A stretch of 64,000 nt of DNA from Thysanoteuthis rhombus (Eukaryota > Mollusca > Cephalopoda > Oegopsida > Thysanoteuthidae): contig OY735201.1 of assembly GCA_963457665.1 (NCBI GenBank), forward strand, positions 28,309,548-28,373,547. The letters are read 5' to 3'. Positions 10,743 through 22,790 of the stretch are shown here, in pieces (the first letter of the stretch is position 1; every line of letters starts with the position of its first letter). The position numbers and the translations under genes are program-made. Below the pieces are notes generated by a model that was not told where the DNA came from, searched no databases, and saw only the letters and a program-made list of their open reading frames with translations.

Positions 10743-13700
10743 GTAAATGTATTTTCTCATAAGAGAGTTTGTCAACAATTGATTGCCAAAGATTCAATAT
10801 ACAACTCAATGCTTCTCTGCTGAGCACTAAGCACAAAAAGCAGGGCTGACAAACCTCTAAGCGAGGCTATTGGGTTACTTCTGAATCGCATTGGATACGT
10901 CGTCGGTCCTCGTAAGATCACCAAAGTTAAGTAAAGTCAAATTTGATCAACAACTAGTGGATGATTCACGACACTATTTTTTTAAATGTAAAATGCCTGA
11001 AAAGACAATTTACCAATCAATATCTGAAACTCATTCAGTTACTTTCCTTCGACCACGCAGCTGGAGAGGTATATGCATTACCCTGAGGCGAGCTGGTTCT
11101 TTATCCACACAAATGCTCTCCATGAACTTCGTGGACTGGAATGTTAATTTATGGGATTCAGTAGTATTAGTCAAATTTGGAAACTGTTCAAGGTATTCTT
11201 CTCCGGTTGATTTTTTTTATCCAATTCATTCATGGATATGTTTTTGTTTCTCCATACTAAATCTCTAAAAAGCTTGTCCATTCGATATCTCTAAAAAAAA
11301 CAATTTTTATGGATTCCACTGAAATTTTTGTTGAAGTGCAGGCAAAGGCTATGGAAGAATTGATTAAAATTTGGTTTGGTTCCACAAAATCGTGTCTATT
11401 GGTGAACTGATTTTCCATAAATCTTCAGTGACCATGGCGTTTGTACACGTATGTATTCTCGGAATGCTACGCCTTGAACATTTTAGTATTCCGCAATTCT
11501 TTTGAAGCAGATTATGCAAAAAAGTCATTTATTAAACTAGAGGAACTTGTGTCCTAGAAAGAAAAAACACATACGAATATCAATGAATACAGAAACACAA
11601 AATTATCAACAAACAGGAATGTGATTAACTTAACAATAACGCAATTAGTTTTTTGCATTTGATCCATACCTTCCTGATTGAGATTCTACAGTAAACTTTT
11701 ACGAGAAATTTCCTAAAAATCTTCTGTATGTTCAGATTGGATAGACAATAAAGCCTCCATTCTATGATTTTTAAACATGCTATTTAAAATTCGAGTCATT
11801 TTATCCTGCCATGATAACTCTAAATTTTTTTTCATTTTTCAGTTATTGCACTGAGCAGCTCGGCAAATGCATTTTTTCCAGGTAAGATATGTAATTGACT
11901 TTTTCAATTCTCAACCTTTCATTCATATTTAGTCACCTCACACGTTTTGTTCTTTTGTTTATTTTTTTACATTATCAGCGTGCTTTTAAGCGTATTCAGA
12001 GTCTTTATTACTTCATAAATATACTAATATGGAGCAACTGTTTCCTTACATATTGACGGCTCAACCAAGTTTTGCTATATATTTTCAGTGGAATTGGTGG
12101 AATAACCTAAAGTATCCATTTTATCAAAAATACATTTTGAAATGATTTAGAAGTGTTTATTTCGGCATTGCGAATTAAGTAAACGCTCATTTATTGCTGA
12201 ATTATTATTTTTTTTCTTCTTATCAAATATTTATTGGCACAGCCCAAACAAATTCAGCATGCATTCTGAAAGGACTGAGAGGAGGGTTTGTTGAGTCAAA
12301 ATTTTTTTTTTCCTGCAGTCATTTAGAGGGATGTTTCACTTAAAATATAAACATAATTACAAACAAATTTTAAAACATGAAATATTTATATTGAAATGGA
12401 TGTTAGGAAATTATCAATTTTTTTCGACATATCTTCTCGGTGAATGATTTTTTCATATGGTCTCGGACTTTGTACTCTACCAAGGCCTTACAAATCATAG
12501 TAATCAAAAAGTAGAAGCAAGTTGAAAGGAAAATCCAAATATTGTGAGAGTTTGCTGATAAATGTTTCTTCAATGCAATGATACGCATTATGTTGATTAT
12601 TTTCAAAATATAATTCAAGATTCACAAATTAACCAAAATATTTTTCTGCTTTTTCCAATGTTATTATTCACCATTACCAACAATTAACTGGTTTAATCAT
12701 TGTTGCTGTGGTCAAGGTATTTATTCATTCTTACATATCCACAATACTCTCGACGAGTATGAAAAAGTATCTTTGATTATCCGTAAAAAATTCCGCTCTA
12801 TAATACGTCTTTCGTGGAGGTTTTATATGCAATGTATTTTTATGCTAAATTGGTAATAAATTCGCACCAACATTTTTTTATATCATTTAGAGCTTTTTCG
12901 TGATCAAAAACAGAAGAAAGGTGATAGGAATAATTTATTCTTTGATCAACTTTTTATAACTTTGTGATTGATCATCCCAAACAAAGCATATATGTCTTTT
13001 CTTAAATATCAGATGAATATGACGTTAGACTTGTTTTAATTTCCCAGGTTCATATGGTGGATACGGACTGGGCGGATTCCACGGTGGATATGGACTAGGC
13101 GGATACGGTGGATTCCTTGGTGGATATGGACTTGGTGGACACACTGTTAGTCACGTATCCCATGGTCTTGGAGGATATGGACTGGGTGGATACGGTGGAT
13201 ATGGACTTGGTGGATACGGACTGGGCGGATTGTATGGCGGATATGGACTCGGTGGACATACTGTTAGTCATGTGACTCATGGTCCAGTAGGATATGGTGG
13301 TTTTGGCTATGGAGGCCTTGGTGGTATCTATGGACATTATGGTGGATACGGTCTTGGAGGATACGGACTAGGTGGATTCCATGGTGGATATGGACTTGGA
13401 GGACATACTATTAGTCACGTATCCCATGGTCTGGGAGGATATGGACTGGGTGGATTCGGTGGATACGGTGGATACGGTGGTTTCGGATTGGGTGGATTTC
13501 ACGGTGGATTTGGACTTGGTGGACATACTGTTAGCCACGTGACTCATGGTCCAGTAATATATGGTGGTTTGGGATATGGAGGTCTTGGAGGTATCTATGG
13601 ACATTACGGTGGATATGGTCTTGGAGGGTACGGCCTGGGCGGATTCCACGGTGGATATGGACTTGGCGGACATACCGTTAGTCACGTGTCTCATGGTCCG

Positions 13701-14213
13701 GTAGTATATGGTGGTTTGGGCTATGGAGGCCTTGGTGGTATCTACGGACATTATGGAGGATACGGTCTTGGAGGGTACGGACTTGGTGGATTCCACGGTG
13801 GATATGGAATGGGTGGACATACTGTAAGTCATGTGACTCATGGTCCAGTTGTATACGGTGGTTTTGGCTATGGAGGCCTCGGCTATGGAGGCCTTGGTGG
13901 GTTCCACGGACACTATGGCGGTTATGGTCTTGGAGGATACGGACTGGGTGGATTCGGTGGATATGGACTCGGTGGATTCCACGGTGGATATGGACTTGGG
14001 GGACATACTATTAGTCACGTATCTCATGGCCCAGTAGTATATGGTGGTTTCGGCTACGGAGGCCTTGGGGGTATTCACGGACATTATGGTGGATACGGTC
14101 TTGGAGGATACGGACTAGGCGGATTGTATGGTGGATATGGTGGTTTAGGTTATGGAGGTCTCCATGGTCACTTTGGTGGGTACGGTTTTGGTGGTCTCTA
14201 TGGTTTTCACTGA
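10703..14213 (+). CDS. Suckerin-like Gly/Tyr/His-rich secreted structural protein, 414 aa, three coding exons
   Basis: The spliced reading frame joins 10703-10742, 11843-11881 and 13048-14213 (1245 nt, stop TGA). All junctions are GT-AG and both introns are phase 1. Residues 1-23 form a signal peptide: MATIHLIASALLA from the first coding exon, then VIALSSSANA, with cleavage expected before FFPG. The rest is tandem GGYGLGGF/GGLGYGG repeats punctuated by seven His modules, HTVSHVTHGPV or HTISHVSHG, starting at residues 58, 97, 146, 186, 235, 284 and 346. The mature chain appears to have no Cys, Lys, Arg, Asp or Glu. Alternating Gly/Tyr/Leu-rich blocks and short Val/Ser/Thr/His blocks followed by Pro are the suckerin pattern; suckerins self-assemble by beta-sheet into sucker ring teeth. 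A histidine-rich beak or other glycine-rich matrix protein is the main alternative. Confidence 0.82.
10770..10995 (+). repeat. SINE remnant in intron 2 of the intact gene, tRNA head mostly lost
   Basis: The middle part matches the SINE body of unit 1 (GCGAGGCTAT...GGGTTACTTC and following). From about 10908 the order TCGTAAGATCACC, AAGTTAAGTAAAGTC and GGATGATTCACGAC resembles the internal promoter half of 5S rRNA. The tRNA-like head visible in unit 1 is deleted or unrecognisable here. Confidence 0.45.
11843..11881 (+). other. 39-nt micro-exon with second half of the signal peptide
   Basis: The exon lies between TTTTTCAG and G|GTAAGA and codes VIALSSSANAFFP in phase 1-1. The same 39-nt length is kept in units 1, 3, 4 and 5. 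Its size makes it invisible to simple frame scans. Confidence 0.9.
13048..14213 (+). repeat. Repeat-coding exon, seven modules with higher-order structure
   Basis: The exon is made of 117-186 bp units, each containing a His module and a Gly-rich linker. Spacing between His modules is 39, 49, 40, 49, 49 and 62 residues. The first two 39/40 + 49 pairs suggest that a two-module segment of about 88 residues was duplicated as a block. The first and third modules read HVSHGLGG and the others HGPV-YGG, which supports that pairing. Codon use is dominated by GGA/GGT and TAT/TAC. Confidence 0.85.
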
Positions 14214-14244
14214 GAATTCATGATCATATTGTAAACAATGAGGC

Positions 14245-14250
14245 AATAAA
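14245..14250 (+). terminator. Poly(A) signal AATAAA of the intact gene
   Basis: AATAAA lies 32 bases after the stop codon. The preceding ATTGTAAACAATGA is conserved after units 1 and 6, where the hexamer itself is lost; unit 3 keeps an AATAAA at 27462-27467. Confidence 0.8.
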
Positions 14251-16230
14251 AACTTATGGATGATTAACTTTATTTTGTTGTGTTTTTTGCCACGCTTTTT
14301 TTTAATTTTTTTTTTATACTTTTGATATCACCACGACAGCTCAGGAAATTTGATACCCCACTTGCCTTTAAATTCTTTTTAGTCGTATATTTTTTGTAAA
14401 TCCATGAAATAGTCATTTGTATATTTTACGGTACGTACGGAAATATTTGTATTCCTCCATTACTTGGAATTTAGTAACTATAAAATAATTGCATCACTTA
14501 TACTAATCCACGGGAAAGTTATGAAAATACCTTACATTAAATTGATTGAACTAATGGCATATTTTTGTATATTTAGTGGAGGGAAAATTGTAACCAGTCA
14601 TTGTAGAGCCACTATTTGTAAAATCACCTTCTAATTTGGATTTACAAAACCAATACTTGCGCAGTATTAGATGATGAAATTTGTCTAGAGTTGAAAGAAA
14701 AGGGTTGCAAATCGTCTGGACCTCAGTCTAACCAAAAATGTTTAGTAGAATATTTTTTTCCAATTTGTTTATGATGATGAAAAGCTGCTTCGTCACCCGA
14801 GAATTTTGGAACCAGCTTGACTGCCAATGTTGTTTTTTCAAGTGACTTCTGTGTCTCAAAAAACTCATACCATCATGAAAACCCAAGAAAAGGCAAGAAA
14901 GGGCTAATAGTGATCTTTATATAATATTATTCGATAATTATTTCAAATTTGAATGATTCCATGTTTATTCCTCTAGTTGATCTGGAAAAATATGCCAATA
15001 ATTTTAATAATTCAATGTGGTTTGTTTCCACATAATTCATGAAGCCAGAATGTTCAGTTATTAAACCATTAGGTTTCTGCCACGTCCGTGAATTATTTAT
15101 TGGATATAAAGAAAAAAGTAAAACAAAAAGGGATCTTTTAAGTTGGGCAACACGATCATTTATGCCAGTGGTTATATACTTCACGGGGTAGATGTTCCAT
15201 TCATTAGCTACCGTCAGATTCATGGAAAATTGGAAATTAATATCATTATGTCATCGATATGATTTTCATAATTAGGAATTATGCAATTAAGCCTTGAATA
15301 ATTCAGTTTTGAGCCACAGAAAGCTTTTTGCTTTTTCTCCCTCGGGCCAAGTAGACGTGTTGCCAACGTTCAGAATCCCTCGGTCAGCTCTTTCGGCAAA
15401 CCGAGTCTAAATCACTTAGATTGGTTATCCATTAGTGCTTTCAGATCAAGCATGAATAGACTCCGTCTTCCACAAGTTATTTGATATTTGTTTTATCAGA
15501 GATTTGTTTTGTGAGCAGGACCAGTACTAATGCCAAATGCACTCTAAGCAAGACTTAGTGTCCACACAAAGGTTTTGTACATCCATGGGTAATCTGCGAT
15601 CTGCTTGATACTAAATTTTTTGTTTCAAAATTCATCCTTTATTTGGTCAATACTGCATCATTTTAGTTATTTACTTTGAGAAGCTGCAATAGTTTCCGAA
15701 TGTATATTCGTATAAAGATGAAAGAGTTGTCGAGAAAGTGCAAATGTTGCGGGTTTTTTGTTTTTGTTTTTTTGTTTTGCTTTTTTTTGTTTACTGTTGT
15801 GCGTAGGCCAGGAAAAAATCTCATTTTGGGTTCCCCAGTGACTAAATAACATCACTAAAACAGATATTAGTCATTACAATCTGCAGAGTACAAAGTGAAA
15901 ACATGGTGCGATCTTCAAAAAACGTTGGCGTAGTGTGATTTACCTCCTTTGGTGCTAAATGCGTTAAGTGCCAAACCAGAGAAGAATGGCGCCATGCACA
16001 TTGTGAGCATTGAAAAACTATCCAATAATTATTGTTTGTATTGCATTGTTTGTATAACATTATGTGTCATATGATGATATTTAGATATTGGGAAAATCAT
16101 TCTACGTTGTGTAAAAATATCATAGTTTTTTGTCTCTGATCCTCCATATCTAGTTGTTCTATTTCAGGATTTTGTATACAAGATATGGAATGTGTATTCG
16201 GTTTAAACACATGCGTAATTAAAACAATCC
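14251..16230. other. Intergenic, no gene seen
   Basis: The sequence is A/T-rich and contains segments also found downstream of other units: GATCTGGAAAAATATGCC at about 14980 resembles 29295, TCAGTTTTGAGCCACAG at about 15303 recurs at about 58928, and CATTAGTGCTTTCAG at about 15430 recurs at about 29553. These mark duplicated flanks. No exon-intron structure is supported. Confidence 0.4.
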
Positions 16231-16234
16231 ATAT

Positions 16235-17345
16235 AAATGTATTGATCATGGATGGTCAGTAAATACCAAAAAAAAAAACGATGCCCCTCTTCATATGATG
16301 GGTCATCTTTGGCTAAATTATATTGATCATGAAGAGATCAGTTCATCACTTGAGAGAAATTAGTCTTCTAATGTATTGAGCATTCCCCTCTCATAACAGA
16401 TACTGTAGAAATTGTCTAAAATCTTCTATAGGTAATCAAAGGTGTAGATAGCCTACTTATTTACATGATAATAGCGATCCCAAATACTGATTGATATGTA
16501 TGGATACATTTACTTTTCATTTGGGGGGTCGGAATTTTAATTTATAACGATAGAAAACGTTCCTACACTTGGTAGTCACGAATACCTTACGTTAAAATGT
16601 ACTAATCATTGACTGGTAAGTTCATTACCCATTAACAATAGAAAATCGATCACTTTAATTGGTCTCCATTCATGTATTGACACTTTTAAAAGAATCTGAA
16701 TTCTGGTTTAACTTTTTTCATACAATCTTATCGAGGCATATCTTTGGTGTATGGGCAAAGTATGTAAAAGGTTCTGCTTGTCTTGAAAGCTACATATGAG
16801 AGAATCAACGAGACTAATTTAGCCTAAAAAGCAACATAAATCTGACTTTATTTTTCGAGATCTAATGAATTCATTATTTATTGAGGAATTTGGTCATTAT
16901 TTCACAACTACACAAAACTATTGTACAACTGTTTGGATTCCTCACTTCGAATACAGAGACTCTAAAACAATCTGGAACATGCTCGAGATACGCAATTATT
17001 TCCATTTATAATATTGTTATCAGACATAATTAGATGTTTTTTTATAACAAATGGTAGTTGTATGTGGTCTTCTTATTTGTGTAATTGAAGCAATTATCAC
17101 AGATGTAGTAATCATGGAGTGTCAGTTCATCACAAAATGCCAAAAGAGAACTATTCGTCTACTTTATTATCGGGGATGTCCTGCGCTAAGTTGTATTAGT
17201 AATGGAAGGATCAGTTCTTTACTCAATAAAAAAAGACAAAAGCCAAGGTTCAACGATGCCCCCACTATCCAGGAAATTGGAGATGGGGGGGATTTGACAA
17301 TGATTCACCTTGAATTCGGGACGAGGTTTCATGTCAATTTGATAT
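16235..17345. repeat. Degenerate intergenic repeat block, copy B
   Basis: This block is colinear with copy A at 3540-4480 (matches at 16828/4156, 17024/4343 and about 17080/4397). It includes several versions of the TAAAATGTATTGATC and CAGTTCATTACC phrases. The open stretch at 17051-17347 crosses two repeat phrases and is not taken as a gene. A CCTTGAATTCGGG...TTTCATGTCAATTTGATA phrase near 17310 resembles 9363 and may be a further dispersed repeat. Confidence 0.6.
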
Positions 17346-18768
17346 AATACATCTGAAAAGATATAAGTTTAATATATCAGGAATGAACCGAACAACCAAT
17401 TGAGAAGTGTTTTATTTGGAGGTAATGAACTCGTCTAAAGAAAACGATTCCACACTTTGCAGGGACTCTTACACCGATTGGAAACTTGTTTTAAGATGCT
17501 ATTGTTATCTTTAATAGCATTCATTCAAAATGATGTTGGTGCTGCGTGTGCAAAATATGACAGGTTTAAATGGTCTGCACATTTGGATATAGACATAAAT
17601 TTCTTATTTGAAAGCAAAAAAACCCTGAGGTGTATACTATTCTTTGCAAGGGTCAATTTGTTACTCAATCAGGAAAAGAAAAATAATTCCCGATTTTACA
17701 TCGACGAATATCTTACACTTAGATGCATTAAACTGGAGGGATCTGGTTGAGTTATATGTATAAAGTATAAAATGTTTTACTGAAATAAAATGTCTATGTC
17801 CAATTGAGTGTTTCAAAACAACATATAGACACTGATATTTATATGTAAAAGACTAGTTATTCCCCTTAGAAGGATCTACAAGTTTTCCCTCGATATCTTG
17901 ACGATTTTTTATGAAAGCTTTCCTTGAGCCGAAATGGAGTAAAACGAGGGACAAAATGCAATCGATATATAGGGAATCAATCCTTAAGAAAATCTGGACA
18001 AAAAATCTTCGGAATGATATTCTAAAGTCGTTGGGGATTCGATCAGAGCGAGGTACATGAGACTAGGGTGTAGAAGAAAAGGATTTGCCATACCTCTATG
18101 ATGAATTAATTTTGAAGAAAATCACTCTGTCCATTACAGTAGTTGACCCCCGTACAAAAATTCACAGAAAAGACTGGTTGGTCATTCAATAGAAACTATC
18201 ACATCACCAATGTCCTTTGACAGCATGCTCGGATCTATACAGGTCTCTAAACCTGTCGTTTTCTCTTCCCAGTTCCATCTCCCCTGTATCACTCGTAGGG
18301 AGTGAACCGATCTTATTTATGTGTTTATCTTGTCCCTGTTGAAGAGATCCTTTGGCCCTTAATCCTTTATCTTTGTTGATAGCTCACGTAATGTCACAAT
18401 GTCTTTCTATTTGGCCTGTCACATTTTCCAGCTAGCCATTTGTCGGGTCTTTTCCCCCCGTGATGAATATTATATACACGCAGACATACACACATAACTG
18501 CAAGCATTGGTACATTTCCACTAATTTATTTCCATTGATACTTTTTATTAAAGCGTTCATATTAAATCAGCTTTTTTGAGTCAAAAGTATCCTATTTCAC
18601 CCTGTCCTCATTGCTCTACATTCTTTCAAACTTCTGTAATAAAATGTATTTACTTATTTTCTAGTGTATTTCTATAATAGGATTTTTTTCTCTGAAGGAA
18701 AATACTTTTTCGATTTAAACTCTGCCATGTCAATTCTTTCCCTGAAACACATCAGTCAGATAGTAACA

Positions 18769-18770
<2 letters not shown>
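17346..18770. other. Intergenic, no gene seen
   Basis: No supportable gene was found. The stretch 17457-17750 is open but has no recognisable motif. Around 17920-18060 there is text typical of old dispersed repeats. Confidence 0.3.

Positions 18771-18771
<1 letters not shown>

Positions 18772-18849
<78 letters not shown>
18772..18849. repeat. CT dinucleotide microsatellite
   Basis: A pure CT run of about 39 units. The Leu/Ser-repeat and Arg/Glu-repeat frames on either strand are artefacts of it. Confidence 0.95.
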
Positions 18850-18853
<4 letters not shown>

Positions 18854-21800
18854 AAAAACTATTTGAAAACATAAAAATATCACCAGGAAGAAAAAACAGA
18901 ATTGAGAAGAAACAAAGATGAAGGAATAAAGATATAGTTATGTCTGCGACCCTAAGCACTCACTGCATGTCTGAGAACCCCTATCTCAACCTTCCACGAA
19001 TCTGCACTGCATCTAACTGTGTCCCAGTCAAAAAAATCAACCCATCATTTCCTGGTGGTGTATCTTTAAGTCAATCTGTATGCGCAATCTTTTTCACTCT
19101 TCCGTTGTGACGTGAATGTAAGGTTGTATCAGGCCGTTGATCAGTATTTGTTTATCTGTTGCATCTGGTCGCCTCTCTTGCATCTAGTGGGTGCATTGTT
19201 GGTGTCGAAAAATGCAACACCCTGCTATGCAGGAAGTATGCCCAAGTTAGATTGCCCTGCACTGATAGCAACAAATCTTTTGAGTAATGCATTGGTTGGA
19301 TGCATCCGTGAACAGAACATGCATCCAAAATTGTGAGACGATAGCAGATCAATTCTGTTACGAAGTCTGCCCCTTTCATTTATCATGAGGTTGGGTCGTC
19401 CAATTGATCATATCAAGATCTCAATGTAGAAGTAACAGCATGTATACAAAAGATACATCTCGTACCGCCTTTCAAAACATTATTACAGTCAGCACGGAAA
19501 AAACAAGGAGACAGAAGAGATACAATATGTATTATATTACTGATCCCTCAGTCAAGGCTATTCGACTTTGAGCAAACTAGCAGATATTCTTGAAAAGGAG
19601 CTAATTTGTGAATATTTCTTCTCTTTTCAATTAGTTTCAATTATGCTTTGGAGTATTTCCCTTTGTAATTGTTTAGATTTGGATTGCGTAGTATCTTCAC
19701 TGTCTCCTAAGTAATATCTGTCAAGCTATTATTATTTTGCCTATGTTATTGTTGCTCCGAGCAATATGAGTGTGAACATTCCGGTTATTCAGTTTCTTTA
19801 ATATCAGTTACTCAGAGATTATTCGAAATACATAACCGAATGTTCATATATTACATTTAACATATCATTGAAATATTTACTTGAATTTAAAAAAATCATA
19901 TGTTGCAACTGACTCAGAGATTGGTTGCAAAACTAACCAGGGGCGATTGTAACATGTTCAAATGCATTCAATTTCACCAGTCAAGTTTTGTTTTTTTGAC
20001 TCAACAGTAGTCTGAAAATGTTTTCTTCTATTATAATAGTATGATATTATCCATTTGAACACTGCATTATCATAATGTTATTTATTATATAATCATTGTT
20101 TTATTTATAAATGCATAGAAATAAACCTACCTCGAATTACTGTGCAGATATAACATATGCTACTCAATCTTGCCATATGTCATTGTTAGGCAAGTAGGAT
20201 GAAACAATTTGCAATGCAACAAACTCTGATTGAACATGTATTTATTGTACAAAACTGCGACTCTTAAACTGATTTTTGTCCAATTGCTAAATTTCCACAC
20301 AGCATGAAGAGTCAGTGCCCCTTTTGCAAGGATGTGTGTGGAATCTGTGTCACGAAATGAAATATAAGAGCCCGAAGTACTTTGCCTTATTGTCTAACAT
20401 CTCTTTTCTCCGGGCGATTTATGCCCTGTACAGAATTTACATAATAGTTGCGTGACCAATTTGCTCCTACACAAGGCCAACCATGCCCTTATGAATACAA
20501 TGCATCCAATTCAACACAACCGATATACTTCACTGTAAGCTGAGCCGCTTTCCAAACTAATACTGCACATTTAAACCAAATGAAAATGCCACTTAGTAAA
20601 GTATGATAATGCAATTAAAATTTAAAAGAAGATTCCATCTCAAGTGTCGGTGTCACTGAAAAGGGATTATCCATGCCCTGTGTGCCTGTGTATATGTATG
20701 TTTTCACCAATTTCTCTCATTCTAGTATTTGTTCTAAATGTGTGTGTGAGTGTTACCTTTTTGGGGTCGGTTACTTAGTTTTGGCTGTTTTTGGTACTTT
20801 TTTCTGTTTATCTGTTTTCTTTTAGGCCATTTGTTGTTACTTAGTTGTGATGTCGCAGTGTTGTTATGGGATTGATAATTTTTCCTGGTGTAAATGGCTG
20901 TAGATCGTCTTTTGCAATCGTATCGTTGGTGTTGTTGCAGGAGAAATGCAGGACTTTGGGTCGTTATCTTTTCAATCAGCCAGATCATGGAAGTGTTCAA
21001 GATAAACGCCCTAGTACTATAAAAACGATGTACAGTATCGGTTCATGTACCTTTAGCGTCACAAAAGACATGCGCATCAAATCGGTGGATCTTGATTTAA
21101 AGACGTTTATTCCAGCAGTCGAATCATCGGACATTGTAGTACCGATAATGCAAGAGAGAGAGAGAGAGTGAGAAAGAATGAATGGAAGTTGTATAATATG
21201 GTCATCATATGGTCAAAGTTTGGATAGGAGGAACACAGAAATCAACTCATTCAAGTCCTATCACTCAGCAAAACTGACACGAAACACTGACCCAAGTAAT
21301 TATCATATAACGTCTATGAATAATCATTTGCCTAAAAAGTCATTCTTTGTTTTATGTCAACACACCTAGAACACATACGCGTACACAATACATACACACA
21401 ACCATACACTAAATTCAATGTATAAATTAATGACTTGTTACTACCTCTATCCCGTAATAGTTGTTCTATTTATATTAATATTGTGTGCATGGACTGGACG
21501 TATCTGCTATTACTGGACAGAGGTACTTTTTATTTTCATTTTAGAAATAATTACCTCAAATTCAATATGATATTCAGGAATCATGTTAATCAACCAAGTG
21601 CTGTAAAGAACGTTACAAACCAGAAAAAAAATCTGAGAAAAAAGGGGCCAGGAATCCTGGCCTGCTAGGTGAAATGTTAGCAATACTCAGCCAGCTTGCT
21701 GTCGCATTGTCGGAGGCGGAAGACGCATCAGTGGTCTCTAATTGTTTGTTTTAGCAAATGTCTATCTTAGTTCTAAATTGTACCATGAAAATATAGAAAG

Positions 21801-22560
21801 ATTCTTCTGTTATATACAGAAAGTTGCTAATGTAATAACCTGAGTGAAATGAGATCTTGAATACGAAACGGCTTCACTTTTTGTAGGTAAAAATCGGTAA
21901 TATATGTATATATGTTATCATTTTTTTTAAACTCGTTTATAATGCTACCCCTAAAGGTTGACTATGATTGAAATAACTTCCTTATATTATACACACGTAT
22001 ATACAACATTTGTTTTTGAAATGGATCTTCGCATTGGGAAAAAAATCACGTCAAATAACTTGGAACATTTAAGATACCAAATATACACTCGCATTTTGAG
22101 AATTTACCAAAATTTATTTAATTAATGAAATCTAATAAAGTTTCGGATATTTATTCATTGGTTACTGGATCTATTTATGTAATAGTAACATTGTTAAAAA
22201 ACGATTCGTAGAATTTTCTCGCAAATATGAATCCTACCCTTATTTAATTTCATTACATCTCAGAAAATATTGGAGAACTGAAAGCTTTTTATATAATAAA
22301 AGATAAATTCTCGAAAATTTTAATCAATTTTATTTTTGTTTTCAAAAGTATTCCGATGAAAGTTAATTAATGCTCGAATTTTGGACAGTTAAAACTACAA
22401 TACAAACTAAAATCCTGCCTTTTTTAACTTTTTATTTTTATTCAATGAAATATGTATTGAAAATAAGAGGCTTTTGTTTAGTTGATAATTTGCATGCGAG
22501 GTTCCATGGATTGCCTATCTTGAGTAATTGCTCACAAATTCTATTCCAGACAGCATCATT
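18850..22560. other. Intergenic, no gene seen
   Basis: Open stretches at 19112-19336 (and its antisense) and 20866-21171 show no known domain, no signal and no splice or promoter context. From about 22480 the sequence becomes homologous to the region upstream of the other promoters (TTCCAGACAGCATC). Confidence 0.35.
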
Positions 22561-22790
22561 TTAGAATCTTCATTTGAAAAGAACTGAACAATACAATCAA
22601 GATTCGTCATGCAATTGAACGTGGGATATTCCAAAATTAACCCTTTCTATTAAGGTTTTCATTGACAATTAACTTGTTGTTACCAAGGTCTCATCAACGG
22701 CCAGTATTTGAAAGGGCTAAAAAAAGAAATCAAAACCTGTCTGGCAATTTATGTCTAACTAAAGGCTATGTGCATAGGCTCGAACAGTGC

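Noticed and set aside
13368..14084. Long antisense open frame of 238 codons opposite the repeat exon, and a similar one at 13095-13337
   Set aside because: It mirrors the GGA/GGT/TAT/TAC codon pattern of the sense strand, breaks outside the repeats and has no promoter or splice context.
17051..17347. Open frame of 98 codons starting MVVVCGLLICVIEAI, with hydrophobic start
   Set aside because: It crosses degenerate intergenic repeat phrases that are non-coding in the paralogous block at 4343-4480.
18664..18959. Ser-Leu and Arg-Glu repeat frames
   Set aside because: They are translations of a CT microsatellite; the same applies to frames at 29759-30178, 40575-40781 and 55114-55496.
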